From positions 1 to 23,508 of the IMG/VR virus record IMGVR_UViG_3300020192_000082: a DNA stretch of 23,508 nucleotides. One strand, 5' to 3'. The notes below the pieces were generated by a model that did not search any database, was not told the origin of the DNA, and saw only the letters and a program-made list of their open reading frames with translations. This DNA comes from a virus. The position numbers and the translations under genes are program-made. Of this stretch, positions 14,512 to 22,209 are shown piece after piece. Position 1 is the stretch's first letter, and each line of letters opens with the position of its first letter.

Positions 14512-14669
14512 AAAGCGCCGCCGGCTCCTTTGAAGCCAATCCAATCAGCTACATCAATACGCTCTTACGCTACTATCTGCATATAAACGAACCGGAAAAG
14601 CTGGAAGACGATACCTGGGCAATGTGCTACGCTCAACTACAAGACATCCGTAAAAAAGAAGCTAAGTAA
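13975..14669 (+). CDS. Tail assembly chaperone, -1 frameshift product (GT-type)
   Basis: A -1 slip on A-AAA-AAA (14499-14505) bypasses the TAG and reads on through SAAGSFEANPISYINTLLRY, YYLHINEPEKLEDDTWAM and CYAQLQDIRKKEAK to TAA 14667-14669, giving about 231 aa. The extension has no start codon of its own, is protein-like throughout, and its stop overlaps the tape measure start as TAATG. In lambda and many other phages the GT extension recruits tube protein to the tape measure. Confidence 0.75.
14499..14505 (+). promoter_or_regulatory. Programmed -1 frameshift slippery site A-AAA-AAA
   Basis: The frame reads GTA AAA AAA ATT TAG, so the heptamer at 14499-14505 is A-AAA-AAA in the correct phase, three bases before the stop codon. 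A GC-rich stretch and a 4-bp GGCT/AGCC hairpin follow within about 35 nt. Confidence 0.75.
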
Positions 14670-16324
14670 TGCCTGGATTCACTTATAGTATAAGATTCGA
14701 CGCGGTACGCGCAGGCAACGTCAGCAAAACGCTGGAGGTGCTGGAGCGGATTGATAAACGAATTGAAACACTGAATTCAGATGTGAATCGCTTTGGTAAT
14801 AGCCTTGCTACGGCTGGGAATAAAGGTACACAAGCATTTAGCGGGATGTCAACGAGTGTGGGCGGTCTCATTACTAAACTGGGTATTGCTGCGCTTGCCT
14901 TGAATGGCATTAATGCGGCTGCGTCAAGCGAAGGTATTGAAAAAAGTATTGCTTTTGCGACAGGTAGCGCAGAGAATGGCGCTAAGTCATTGCAGTTTTT
15001 GCGCAATACAACGGAGGGTTTGGGTTTGGATTTTGTGGCGGCTACCAAAGGGTATAAGTCGCTATCGGCATCGTTGAAAGGGACTACCTATGAAAATAAG
15101 GTTAATGATATTTTTTATAGTTTAGCAGAAGGCTCCAGTGTAATGCGGCTTTCCCAGGAGGAATTCAATGGTGCGATTGTGGCAATGGGGCAAATGGCGA
15201 GCAAGGGAAAAGTAACAGCAGAGGAATTGCGTGGGCAACTTAGTGAACGGTTGCCAGGTGCGTTCCAGATGGCGGCGCGAGCAATGGGTATGACCACAAT
15301 GGAGTTGGATAGACAGATGAGTTTAGGCAATATTTATGCAGACAAATTTCTCCCTCGGCTTGCGGCTGAAATGCACCGCACGTATGGCAGCGCAGTACCA
15401 GAAGCTACGCAGAGCGCCATGGCAAACATAAACCGCTTTAAGAATTCCTTATACGATTTGAATGTAACATTCGGTCAACAGTTATTGCCTACTGTAATAA
15501 CTTTCTTGAAAAAATATTTGATACCTGGTGTAAAATGGATTGGTCAACACATGGGGCTGATGAAAGAACTGGCGGTTACAGTCGGCTCTGCTTGGCTGGT
15601 ATATAAAACCTGGACTTTCTGGATAGGGGCTTCCACTATTGCCACACGCGCCGCGGCATTGGCGCAGCTTCTTTTTGCGGGGAATCTTGGTAGAGCGGTT
15701 GCAATGACTAAGATCGCTGGATTTTTTACGGGTGGGTTTACGGCGGCTATGACACTCTTAAATTTAGTAATAGCTGCAAATCCAATAGGTATTATTGTGA
15801 CTGGTTTATTCTTGCTTGGCAATGCTTTTATGTATGCGTTCAATCATAACCGTAATTTTAGGGGTGGGTTAGAAGGGACATTCCGCTGGCTTGGAGCGGT
15901 TGGGGATCGAGCTTCTGCTGTTGTTAAAATGCTCTCAGGTAATACGGTTTTGGCAGCGCAAGGCTTAGCAGAGTGGACGGCTGCCGGAAAAGAACGGGGC
16001 AAGGCTTACACAGAAGGTTGGAACAGAGGCGTAGGAAAGTTTGATGCAAAGAATCCGGGCGGAGACCCAGTGAGTGGCGCATTTGCTAATGTGCCAGGTG
16101 GAGGCGGTGGAGGTAGTGGATCAAACGACAAGATAAAAGCTGGCATTGATTCCATCACGGGCGGCGGTAAGCAAACTAAGAATGTAGTTATCAATTTCAG
16201 TGGGAAGTTTTTTGAGGATTTGGTTATTCAAAGTCAAACGGCTGAACTTGGTATTCAGAAGATAAGAGATATTGTTCAACGGGAATTTTTGCAAGTTCTA
16301 AATAGTGCAAATCAGGTACAATAA
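14669..16324 (+). CDS. Tail tape measure protein
   Basis: 551 aa. Start has a coiled-coil (ERIDKRIETLNSDVNRFGN). The tape-measure domain typical of this family (TIGR02675) covers about residues 75-245: LDFVAATKGYKSLSASLKG, GQMASKGKVTAEELRGQLSE then RLPGAFQMAARAMG, ELDRQMSLGN and FLPRLAAEMHRTYG. Hydrophobic segments lie at about 310-400 (AALAQLLFAGNLGRAV, LLNLVIAANPIGIIVTGLFL), which may enter the host membrane at infection. Gly-rich linker GGGGGGSGS near 475-485. It fixes tail length; a 551-residue ruler predicts a fairly short tail of roughly 80 nm at 1.5 angstrom per residue (inference). Its ATG overlaps the chaperone stop. Confidence 0.9.
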   Translation: MPGFTYSIRFDAVRAGNVSKTLEVLERIDKRIETLNSDVNRFGNSLATAGNKGTQAFSGMSTSVGGLITKLGIAALALNGINAAASSEGIEKSIAFATGSAENGAKSLQFLRNTTEGLGLDFVAATKGYKSLSASLKGTTYENKVNDIFYSLAEGSSVMRLSQEEFNGAIVAMGQMASKGKVTAEELRGQLSERLPGAFQMAARAMGMTTMELDRQMSLGNIYADKFLPRLAAEMHRTYGSAVPEATQSAMANINRFKNSLYDLNVTFGQQLLPTVITFLKKYLIPGVKWIGQHMGLMKELAVTVGSAWLVYKTWTFWIGASTIATRAAALAQLLFAGNLGRAVAMTKIAGFFTGGFTAAMTLLNLVIAANPIGIIVTGLFLLGNAFMYAFNHNRNFRGGLEGTFRWLGAVGDRASAVVKMLSGNTVLAAQGLAEWTAAGKERGKAYTEGWNRGVGKFDAKNPGGDPVSGAFANVPGGGGGGSGSNDKIKAGIDSITGGGKQTKNVVINFSGKFFEDLVIQSQTAELGIQKIRDIVQREFLQVLNSANQVQ

Positions 16325-16327
16325 TTT

Positions 16328-16350
16328 CCCTTTCGGGGGTAAAGGGGGCT
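16328..16350. repeat. Degenerate copy 2 of the CCCCC palindromic repeat, inverted
   Basis: Read on the - strand this is AGCCCCCTTTACCCCCGAAAGGG, aligning with copy 1 at 1557-1581. Stem CCCTTT (16328-16333) with AAAGGG (16341-16346). It fills the whole 27-bp space between the tape measure stop and the next ATG, so it may affect translation of that gene. Confidence 0.45.
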
Positions 16351-16351
16351 T

Positions 16352-16966
16352 ATGGCGAAGGTAAATTTTTCAATAACGGGTATTTTTCAGAACACGTTTG
16401 GGATCGGGCGGGGCAAACCTTTCGATTCGTCAAAAGCGGATACGCCCGGCATCCGGGAGGAGCAGCCATTTGAAGACTTGCCAGCTTCCAGTGATGACGA
16501 AGGGACGGAGTTTGTGAATATGCGGAATAGCTTAAGTGCTAATAACCCGATTACCGGCGCACCGTTTTTTATGCCGATCCGACTGGGTGGGGTGCTGCTG
16601 CCAAATGAGCCTTCGATTATTATAATCGCTAAAAAAAATATACTGGAGACTGCCCTGGTGGGCAGTACCCGGCGCGGGACCGTTAAGGAATTAATTGCAG
16701 TGGAAGATTATGAAATCACCATTCGAGGTATTGCCATTAATTACGAATCGAAACTGGTTTACCCAGAGGATCAGGTAAAGGCATTACATGATCTGTTTTT
16801 ACGTAATGAAGCGCTCGAAATACAAAGTGCTTTGACTAATCTATTTGGCATTTATCGGCTGGTGATAAAGCAAGCCACTTTTCCAGAGATGACCGGCATT
16901 CAACACGCGCAAGCGTATGAATTTAGTTGTGTGAGTGATGAAGATTTTATTTTAGAATTGGATTGA
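16352..16966 (+). CDS. DUF6046-like baseplate/tail protein
   Basis: 204 aa. The N-terminal 60 residues are polar and acidic. The rest contains PIRLGGVLLPNEPSIIII, KKNILETALVGSTRRGTVKE and VEDYEITIRGI followed by YPEDQVKALHDLF, a pattern I associate with DUF6046 proteins in Bacteroidota phages, which sit between tape measure and hub genes. The fold is likely a beta-sandwich like distal tail or baseplate-initiator proteins; comparison with gp53/LysM partners is an inference. It is 1 bp from the next gene. Confidence 0.65.
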   Translation: MAKVNFSITGIFQNTFGIGRGKPFDSSKADTPGIREEQPFEDLPASSDDEGTEFVNMRNSLSANNPITGAPFFMPIRLGGVLLPNEPSIIIIAKKNILETALVGSTRRGTVKELIAVEDYEITIRGIAINYESKLVYPEDQVKALHDLFLRNEALEIQSALTNLFGIYRLVIKQATFPEMTGIQHAQAYEFSCVSDEDFILELD

Positions 16967-16967
16967 T

Positions 16968-17936
16968 ATGTATGTACCGCAGCTTGAAATAATAATGAAT
17001 GACGTGACTTTTCGGCGCGTGAACGAGGTACAGATAGAGCGTAGTTTGAAAACGTTGGGTGCAACAGCACTCATAAAAATACCTGCTACGGCTCGGCTCG
17101 AACGACAAGGCGAGTTTGTCAGCGAAGTGGAAACAGCTAAGAAATTTGACCGGGGCGATGCGGTTGCGATATACGCAGGTTACAATGGTAAGCTGCGGTT
17201 AGAATTTCAGGGGTATGTAGCAAGAGTGAAACCCGGAACGCCGGTGGAAATTGAATGTGACGACGCTATTTTTCTGCTGCGGCGGCGCAATCTGAAAAAG
17301 AGCTTTAAGGATACGACGCTCAAAGCTTTGCTGGATTATATTTTGCAAGGGACCTTTATTAAAGTGGTGGGCGAAACGCCGGTTATTAACTTTTCAAAAT
17401 TTTACTTTACAAATACCACTGCGGCGAACGCGCTGCAAAAGATCAAAGAGGAATACGGGTTAACGATGTACTTCCGGGCGATTGATGAGTTATTTGTGGG
17501 TTTGGCTGCGGATAATGATGGCGTGGAAGTAAAGTATCGGTTTGGGTACAATGTGATTGACAACAACCTAGAGTGGATGGCTGCCGAAGATGTGCGATTG
17601 AAAGTGAAAGCCATCCACATCCGTAAGAATAACACCAAGGTAGAGAAAACGGTGGGTGATGCGGATGGCGAGCAAAGGACGCTTTATTTCTACGATCTAC
17701 CTAATGGCGCAGACCTGGAAAAAGTGGCAAAGCAAGAGATTTTGAAATACAAGTTTTCGGGGTACAAAGGCGGGTTAAATACCTTCCTTTTGCCCAATGC
17801 CGCACCGGGTAACGTAGCGAATGTGGATGACACGCAATTCGATGAGCGTGACGGCAAGTATTTGATTGATAAAGTGGTGACGACGATTAGTACGGGCGGT
17901 GCAAGAAGAAAAGTAGAATTGGGTTTAAAATTGTAA
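16968..17936 (+). CDS. Baseplate hub protein (gpD/gp27-like)
   Basis: 322 aa. MYVPQLEIIMNDVTFRRVNE, the ATALIKIPATARLER stretch, FDRGDAVAIYAGYNGKLRLE and FQGYVARVKPGTPVEIECDD are typical of the first barrel of late-control D/gp27 hubs, in which a field like 'i.iGY.g.l...F.G.I' precedes 'i.c.D'. A helix follows (TTLKALLDYIL), then ALQKIKEEYGLTMYFR, then a second barrel. The hub is a trimer linking tube and spike. The following gene is 4 bp away. Confidence 0.8.
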   Translation: MYVPQLEIIMNDVTFRRVNEVQIERSLKTLGATALIKIPATARLERQGEFVSEVETAKKFDRGDAVAIYAGYNGKLRLEFQGYVARVKPGTPVEIECDDAIFLLRRRNLKKSFKDTTLKALLDYILQGTFIKVVGETPVINFSKFYFTNTTAANALQKIKEEYGLTMYFRAIDELFVGLAADNDGVEVKYRFGYNVIDNNLEWMAAEDVRLKVKAIHIRKNNTKVEKTVGDADGEQRTLYFYDLPNGADLEKVAKQEILKYKFSGYKGGLNTFLLPNAAPGNVANVDDTQFDERDGKYLIDKVVTTISTGGARRKVELGLKL

Positions 17937-17940
17937 GAAT

Positions 17941-18256
17941 ATGTGGGAGGAACCATATCCAGATGAGTTTGGCTACGATGCCGACAAAAAGCAATGGACG
18001 GTAAAAGGCGGCGAGGCAAAATTTAAGCAGGCTTACAACCTGTGGTGTAGTGGGCAAAATTTTCCCATTCTCCGTTTTTTCACATACGAGTATTTGCCAG
18101 AATCGCTCCAGGCGGTTAGCGTTAGCAAACCCTTTTGTGAATTGGCAGTAACGATTGACTACAAAACTCGCCGGTACGCAAGCGCAGGAAGTGGCTGCAA
18201 TGCTGCGTAAATTATTGGAAACAAAAGACTGTGCGGTACGTGCGGCGGTTCAATGA
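17941..18256 (+). pseudogene. Small two-helix protein, Acb2/Tad1-hairpin-like, frame broken
   Basis: Translation from ATG 17941 gives FFTYEYLPESLQAV, SKPFCELA, then goes out of phase and stops at 18210. The +1 frame continues with AGTQAQEVAAMLRKLLETKD and CAVRAAVQ to TGA 18254-18256. Deleting one A of the AAAA at 18163-18166 joins the two parts into about 104 aa. The joined C-terminal 55 residues form two helices with the pattern 'yLP..LQ.vS.pF.eLA ... LRKLLE.KD..VRA', found in small proteins of many tailed phages and, in my view, resembling the helical hairpin of Acb2/Tad1 anti-CBASS/anti-Thoeris sponges. That function is inferred. The N-terminal half (PYPDEFGYDADKKQW) is unrecognised. Sequencing error, mutation or slippage could explain the break. 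Confidence 0.6.
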
Positions 18257-18274
18257 TTTGTAAATATTTCAAGC

Positions 18275-18385
18275 ATGAAAAATAAAAAAATGGGTAGTTA
18301 TTGGGGTTTGTTTTTCTTTGTAACTGCACCAATTTGGGTGGTTTTTATCATTGTTTTAATCGCTATCGTTCGTGGATGTAGCTAA
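18275..18385 (+). CDS. 36-aa single-span membrane protein
   Basis: ATG 18275 to TAA 18383-18385: MKNKKMGSYWG, then a hydrophobic run of about 22 residues (FFFVTAPIWVVFIIVLIAIV) ending RGCS. The lysine-rich start and the hydrophobic core make a genuine single-pass membrane peptide. It overlaps the start of the spike gene by 14 bp. A small lysis or inhibitor peptide is possible, but no family is recognised. Confidence 0.5.
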   Translation: MKNKKMGSYWGLFFFVTAPIWVVFIIVLIAIVRGCS

Positions 18386-18926
18386 TGAAATTGTGCAAAG
18401 TCTGCGCAACCTGACTAATTATAACCGGATGACAATGGTCATACCGGCGCAGGTAACTGCATTGAATGAAAGTGATGCAACGGTGGACGTGTTGGATGTG
18501 GACGATAATGAAATATTTGACGTGCGGATCCGCGCGGCGGTGGATGAACTGGAGGATGGTGTGACGATTTACCCGGCTGTGGATAGTTGGGTGTTGATTG
18601 CGAATCTGGGCGGATCAGGAGCGGAGTGGGCGGTGATAGCAACCACCGAAGTGGAAAAGGTAGCGGTGAAAATCGGTACTACCCAGATCGATGCGGATGA
18701 GCAAGGGGTGAGTATTACGCATTCAAGTGGTACAGTAGCCATTGATACAAATGGAATCGGTATTGAACGCGGTGGGGAAAACTTAAAAGATGTGCTAAGC
18801 GACTTATTGACGGCGATAAAATTGATAACAGTTACTTGTGCAGCGCCGGGCAGTCCCTCGACTACGCCGTTGAATTTTGCAAGTTTCAGTTTATTGGAAA
18901 CCCGGATTAATAACTTGTTAAAGTAG
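18372..18926 (+). CDS. Baseplate spike / central puncturing protein (gpV-like)
   Basis: 184 aa from GTG 18372; the next ATG in frame (18429) would lose a helix (ANEIVQSLRNLT) normally seen at the start. After it comes an OB-fold: VIPAQVTALNESDATVDVLD, then DVRIRAAVDE and the typical YPAVDSWVLIANLGGSGAEW. Repeated short strands follow (KVAVKIGTTQIDADEQG, VSITHSSGTVAIDTNGIGI), the beginning of a trimeric beta-helix needle, then a C-terminal helix. The spike pierces the outer membrane on contraction. Confidence 0.75.
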   Translation: MDVANEIVQSLRNLTNYNRMTMVIPAQVTALNESDATVDVLDVDDNEIFDVRIRAAVDELEDGVTIYPAVDSWVLIANLGGSGAEWAVIATTEVEKVAVKIGTTQIDADEQGVSITHSSGTVAIDTNGIGIERGGENLKDVLSDLLTAIKLITVTCAAPGSPSTTPLNFASFSLLETRINNLLK

Positions 18927-18935
18927 GTTTAATGT

Positions 18936-19235
18936 ATGCCGATAGACATCCTGCTAAACTCGAATTTTGACCTTTTGGTAGAAGACGGCGACTTCGTGTT
19001 GGGTGAAAGCACCCGGCAACACCAGGTATTAATTGTATATGCGGAGAAAGGCGAAAATAGGGAATTCCCAACGCGTGGGGTGGGCGTAAGAAGCTGGTTG
19101 TTGGATGAGCGCCCAGGCGATTTGAATGCAGCCATCAAACGCGAATTTGAAGCGGATGGCATGAAAGTATTGGGTGTAAAATCCCGTCCGGCGCTGGACG
19201 GTGCAAATATTATGACGGACGCAGTATATGAATAA
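18936..19235 (+). CDS. Baseplate wedge protein (gp25/gpW-like)
   Basis: 99 aa. MPIDILLNSNFDLLVEDGDF, VLGESTRQHQVLIVYAEKGE, REFPTRGVGVRSWLLDE fit the gp25-like/DUF2634 pattern of 'D..L..GD...G..t.Q....il...kGe....P..GvG...'. gp25-type proteins bind the sheath start and set its nucleation. Overlaps the next gene by 8 bp. Confidence 0.75.
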   Translation: MPIDILLNSNFDLLVEDGDFVLGESTRQHQVLIVYAEKGENREFPTRGVGVRSWLLDERPGDLNAAIKREFEADGMKVLGVKSRPALDGANIMTDAVYE

Positions 19236-19788
19236 AGTAACGGTACAACCTGGACAAACGCTATTGGATATAGCTATCCAATACTGTGGGAGCGCGGAGG
19301 CTTCGGTGCTTTTGGCGCAACTAAATGGTTTGGGTGTGACGGATGTGCTGACGGCGGGAATGGTGTTAGACCTTCCTGATGTGATTGACAAGCGAGTGGT
19401 AAGGGTGTATAGCATAGCTGGTTATGTGCCAGCGTCGCAATTCACTACGGAAAGTGTTTCGATCACCTTACCGATCCATCGTTACACGATTCGTACCACA
19501 TCGGCAAACGTGGCGGTGGCAAAATCCGGGCAGCGGCTTATTGATATTGCCATACAGTATTTAGGTAGCCCGGAAGGGGTGATAAGCCTGGCACAGTTCA
19601 ACGGTATAAGTGTGGGCGCGAGCCTTTTGGCTGGGACGGTATTGCAATTGCCATCCGTAGCAAATATAGAGGTAGTGAATTACTTCCTGACCGGTGGATA
19701 TGAACCGGCAACGGATACGGAGGGCGATGTGGCACCAGGTGGTATTGGTTATATGGCAGTAGTATTTGATTTCAAAGTAGGTTTATAA
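19228..19788 (+). CDS. Double LysM tail protein (gpX-like)
   Basis: 186 aa built from two tandem copies of about 90 residues. Each starts with a LysM-type motif: VQPGQTLLDIAIQYCGS then LLAQLNGL and LTAGMVLDLPDV in copy 1 (residues 4-51), and AKSGQRLIDIAIQYLGS then SLAQFNGISV and LLAGTVLQLPSV in copy 2 (about 96-145). Each LysM is followed by VYSIAGYVPAS or YFLTGGYEPAT. LysM proteins in contractile tails (P2 gpX, T4 gp53) clamp the baseplate wedges, with peptidoglycan binding also possible. Overlaps the next gene by one base. Confidence 0.8.
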   Translation: MNKVTVQPGQTLLDIAIQYCGSAEASVLLAQLNGLGVTDVLTAGMVLDLPDVIDKRVVRVYSIAGYVPASQFTTESVSITLPIHRYTIRTTSANVAVAKSGQRLIDIAIQYLGSPEGVISLAQFNGISVGASLLAGTVLQLPSVANIEVVNYFLTGGYEPATDTEGDVAPGGIGYMAVVFDFKVGL

Positions 19789-20630
19789 TGGCAAGAACAA
19801 TCGCACAAATTCAGGCGCAGATCATTTTGTCGGTACAAGCAGACTCGACGCTGGCGCAGATTAACAGCCCCAGTGCCTTCGCTATTTGGCGGTTGTGGAC
19901 GTATGTGGTTGCCTCCGCGATTTGGCTATTGGAAACTTATTTTGATATACACAAGGCAGAAGTGAATGAAGCCTTGGCGACTTTAAAGCCGCACCGCCTC
20001 CGCTGGTATCAGGCTAAAACACTGGCGTTTCAGTATGGGTCTGACTTAGTGGAGGATGAGGATTATTACAATAATAGCGCCTTAACGCCGGATGAAATTG
20101 CCGATCAGCAGATCGTTGCACAGGCTTCTGTTACGGAAGCGGATGGCAAGGTGACCGTAAAGGCAGCAAAAGAAGTAGCGGATGAATTGGAACCATTGGA
20201 AACTGCGGAATATAATTCGCTACTTGCTTACTTGCAAGAGATCAAAGATGCGGGTGTAAGATTGGAATTACTGAGTTTCAACGCCGATAAGTTGAAATTA
20301 ACGATAGATGTGTATTACGATCCATTGATCCTCAACGCCGATGGTGAACGAATAGATGGTACGAATGATGACCCGGTGGGCGAAGCGGCGCGGCTGTTTT
20401 TGCGCGAAGGCTTAACTTTCAATGGCTTGTTTGTGGTAGAGAAGATGCGGGATGCTTTACAAGGGGTGGATGGTGTATTTGTGCCAATGATTCGCTCCGT
20501 GTCAGCAGCCCGGTATGATAATCCAAGTTTGTCTGGGGTGGATGTGGTGTATCAGCCATACAGTGGCTTTTTGCGCTTTTACGATGCGGGTGATCTGACG
20601 TTGAACTTTATTGAAAAGAACCTAGCATGA
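19788..20630 (+). CDS. Baseplate J-like wedge protein
   Basis: 280 aa. The N-terminal helical part (IAQIQAQIILSVQADSTLAQ, SPSAFAIWRLWTYVVASAIW, LLETYFDIHKAEV) and the C-terminal half (GVRLELLSFNADKLKLTIDV then YDPLIL, GEAARLFLREGLTFNGLFVV then EKMRDALQGVDGV) match the gpJ/gp6-like wedge layout used in Bacteroidota phages, shorter than Mu gp47 or P2 gpJ because the central domain is reduced. It forms the baseplate ring. The last four bases overlap the next start. Confidence 0.75.
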   Translation: MARTIAQIQAQIILSVQADSTLAQINSPSAFAIWRLWTYVVASAIWLLETYFDIHKAEVNEALATLKPHRLRWYQAKTLAFQYGSDLVEDEDYYNNSALTPDEIADQQIVAQASVTEADGKVTVKAAKEVADELEPLETAEYNSLLAYLQEIKDAGVRLELLSFNADKLKLTIDVYYDPLILNADGERIDGTNDDPVGEAARLFLREGLTFNGLFVVEKMRDALQGVDGVFVPMIRSVSAARYDNPSLSGVDVVYQPYSGFLRFYDAGDLTLNFIEKNLA

Positions 20631-21073
20631 TGAATTATTTCACCTCCTGGACACGGTTTGTCCGCGAGCGGGTGTACAACCTGACGGCGCAGCCAGTCCA
20701 CTTGGCGTGGCTTCGGGCTTTGTTGTCGCCAGCTATTTACGTGTACAATTTCTTTATTTTTTTTGTAGATTTTGTAGAGGAGGATTTGATGACCTCGCCG
20801 CAGGTGCGGGTGTTACGCGGGCGATTGAATGATAAGTTTGACATTTCGGACCGTCGTATTTTGATACTGGACGGCGCAGAATTCGGCATCACTTATATGT
20901 TTCTCGAAAGTGAGAATATGCCGCTTTACTTACCAATTTTCATTGGCGGCTATCAGATAGATTTTGAAGTGCATATTCCTGCCTCTTTGCGAGGACAGGA
21001 AGCGGAGACACGAGCATTTTTAAACCGGAACAAGCTCGCCGGTAAAACATACGTAATTGTTTGGATACCATGA
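20627..21073 (+). CDS. Tail protein I-like baseplate-periphery protein
   Basis: 148 aa. It starts MMNYFTSWTRFVRERVYNLT, has a hydrophobic stretch with ALLSPAIYVYNFFIFFVDFV (residues about 30-50) and then QVRVLRGRLNDKFDISDRRI then LILDG, which is the common pattern of the gene between gpJ and the fibre in Bacteroidota phages. It replaces gpI, the protein that anchors fibres to the baseplate ring. Assignment is by position and pattern. The run at 30-50 is aromatic-rich and need not span a membrane. Confidence 0.6.
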   Translation: MMNYFTSWTRFVRERVYNLTAQPVHLAWLRALLSPAIYVYNFFIFFVDFVEEDLMTSPQVRVLRGRLNDKFDISDRRILILDGAEFGITYMFLESENMPLYLPIFIGGYQIDFEVHIPASLRGQEAETRAFLNRNKLAGKTYVIVWIP

Positions 21074-22209
21074 ATTATAGCGATTTTTTTACCCAACCTA
21101 ATGGTTTTCCGCTGGAGTCTGATTCAACACTAGGCTTTATGCAAACCGACTATCAGTCGGCGATCAAAGCCCTGGGCAAACTGGCGGGCGAGGATAATAT
21201 TATTCTCACCGGCTTGGTTGTTTCGGGCGGCGTGGCATCTAATGGCTGGATATTGTACGGCGGTGATGTGGTATTTTTTCAGGGCGGGGCGGTGCAAAGT
21301 ACCTTTATTATTGTAGAGACGGTAGTGAATAAGAATAACCAAAATGGTGCGTCCGTGCCGCGTTATACTACCAAACGCGCGGTTTTTGGCACTGGGACTG
21401 GCGCGGTCGCTTTTTCTACCCTGGTGCGGGTGCAATCGCTTTCGTTTTTACAAGAGCGCTTGAAATCCATTGTGAATCCAACTGCGGAGGAAGGGGTGTT
21501 AATTTCTGGTTTTGGCGTATTGAATGATACGCCTGGTGCCGGGCAGGTGACGATAGCGGCGGGTTTTGCATTGGTGGGTAGTACTTTTGTGTCCACTTTG
21601 CAGTATGTCGGGGTTTACCCGGTGTATCTCAAAGAGGATGGTACGTACACTACCACCGAGCCGGTAAGTGGAAGTTATATTACATTCGATCCATACAGCT
21701 CGCAGGAGTACGGCAAAGTGCAGCGCCGGGCGCAAGTGTCAGCCGGTGAGGTAGTGATGAGTAATTCAACATCGGTCCTTTCTAATTTTGATGGTACTGG
21801 ACTTGGTAAATGGGCTTGGAAAGGCTGGGCTATTGCCAATGGCGCGAATGGTACGGAGGATATGCGGGGGTTGTTTGTAGTGGGTTATGATAATCGAACG
21901 GCGGACCCTGGCGGGGACGTGTGGGATTTTATTTATACAACAATTGGCAACGATGGCGGTGAAAAAGAACACGTGCTAATGGTCCCGGAATTGCCAGCGT
22001 CGCCTACCTCCCTAATTGGCTATGGGTTGATCCGTAGAAGTTTGCCGGGCGAAAACGTTACGACGCAAGGCGTGAACAGCAATGGAAGTGGCACAGAGCC
22101 AGATGTTGAAAGCCAACCAGCTAATTACCCTTACACCCTTGCGGCGAGTGAGGCACACGAAAACCGTCCACCATTCTTAGTAGTTGCATACATCCAAAGA
22201 ATCGCATAA
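21070..22209 (+). CDS. Tail fibre with collar domain
   Basis: 379 aa from ATG 21070 (MNYSDFFTQPNGFPLESDST); an in-frame TTG at 21061 is less likely. It overlaps the gpI-like gene by 4 bp. The N-terminus is likely to bind the baseplate. The C-terminal 130 residues are a phage tail collar domain: WAWKGWAIANGANGTEDMRG, LFVVGYDNR, GGEKEHVLMVPELPASP and finally EAHENRPPFLVVAYIQRI. This domain is shared with T4 gp12-type short fibres. The gene stop and the next start overlap as TAATG. Confidence 0.8.
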   Translation: MNYSDFFTQPNGFPLESDSTLGFMQTDYQSAIKALGKLAGEDNIILTGLVVSGGVASNGWILYGGDVVFFQGGAVQSTFIIVETVVNKNNQNGASVPRYTTKRAVFGTGTGAVAFSTLVRVQSLSFLQERLKSIVNPTAEEGVLISGFGVLNDTPGAGQVTIAAGFALVGSTFVSTLQYVGVYPVYLKEDGTYTTTEPVSGSYITFDPYSSQEYGKVQRRAQVSAGEVVMSNSTSVLSNFDGTGLGKWAWKGWAIANGANGTEDMRGLFVVGYDNRTADPGGDVWDFIYTTIGNDGGEKEHVLMVPELPASPTSLIGYGLIRRSLPGENVTTQGVNSNGSGTEPDVESQPANYPYTLAASEAHENRPPFLVVAYIQRIA

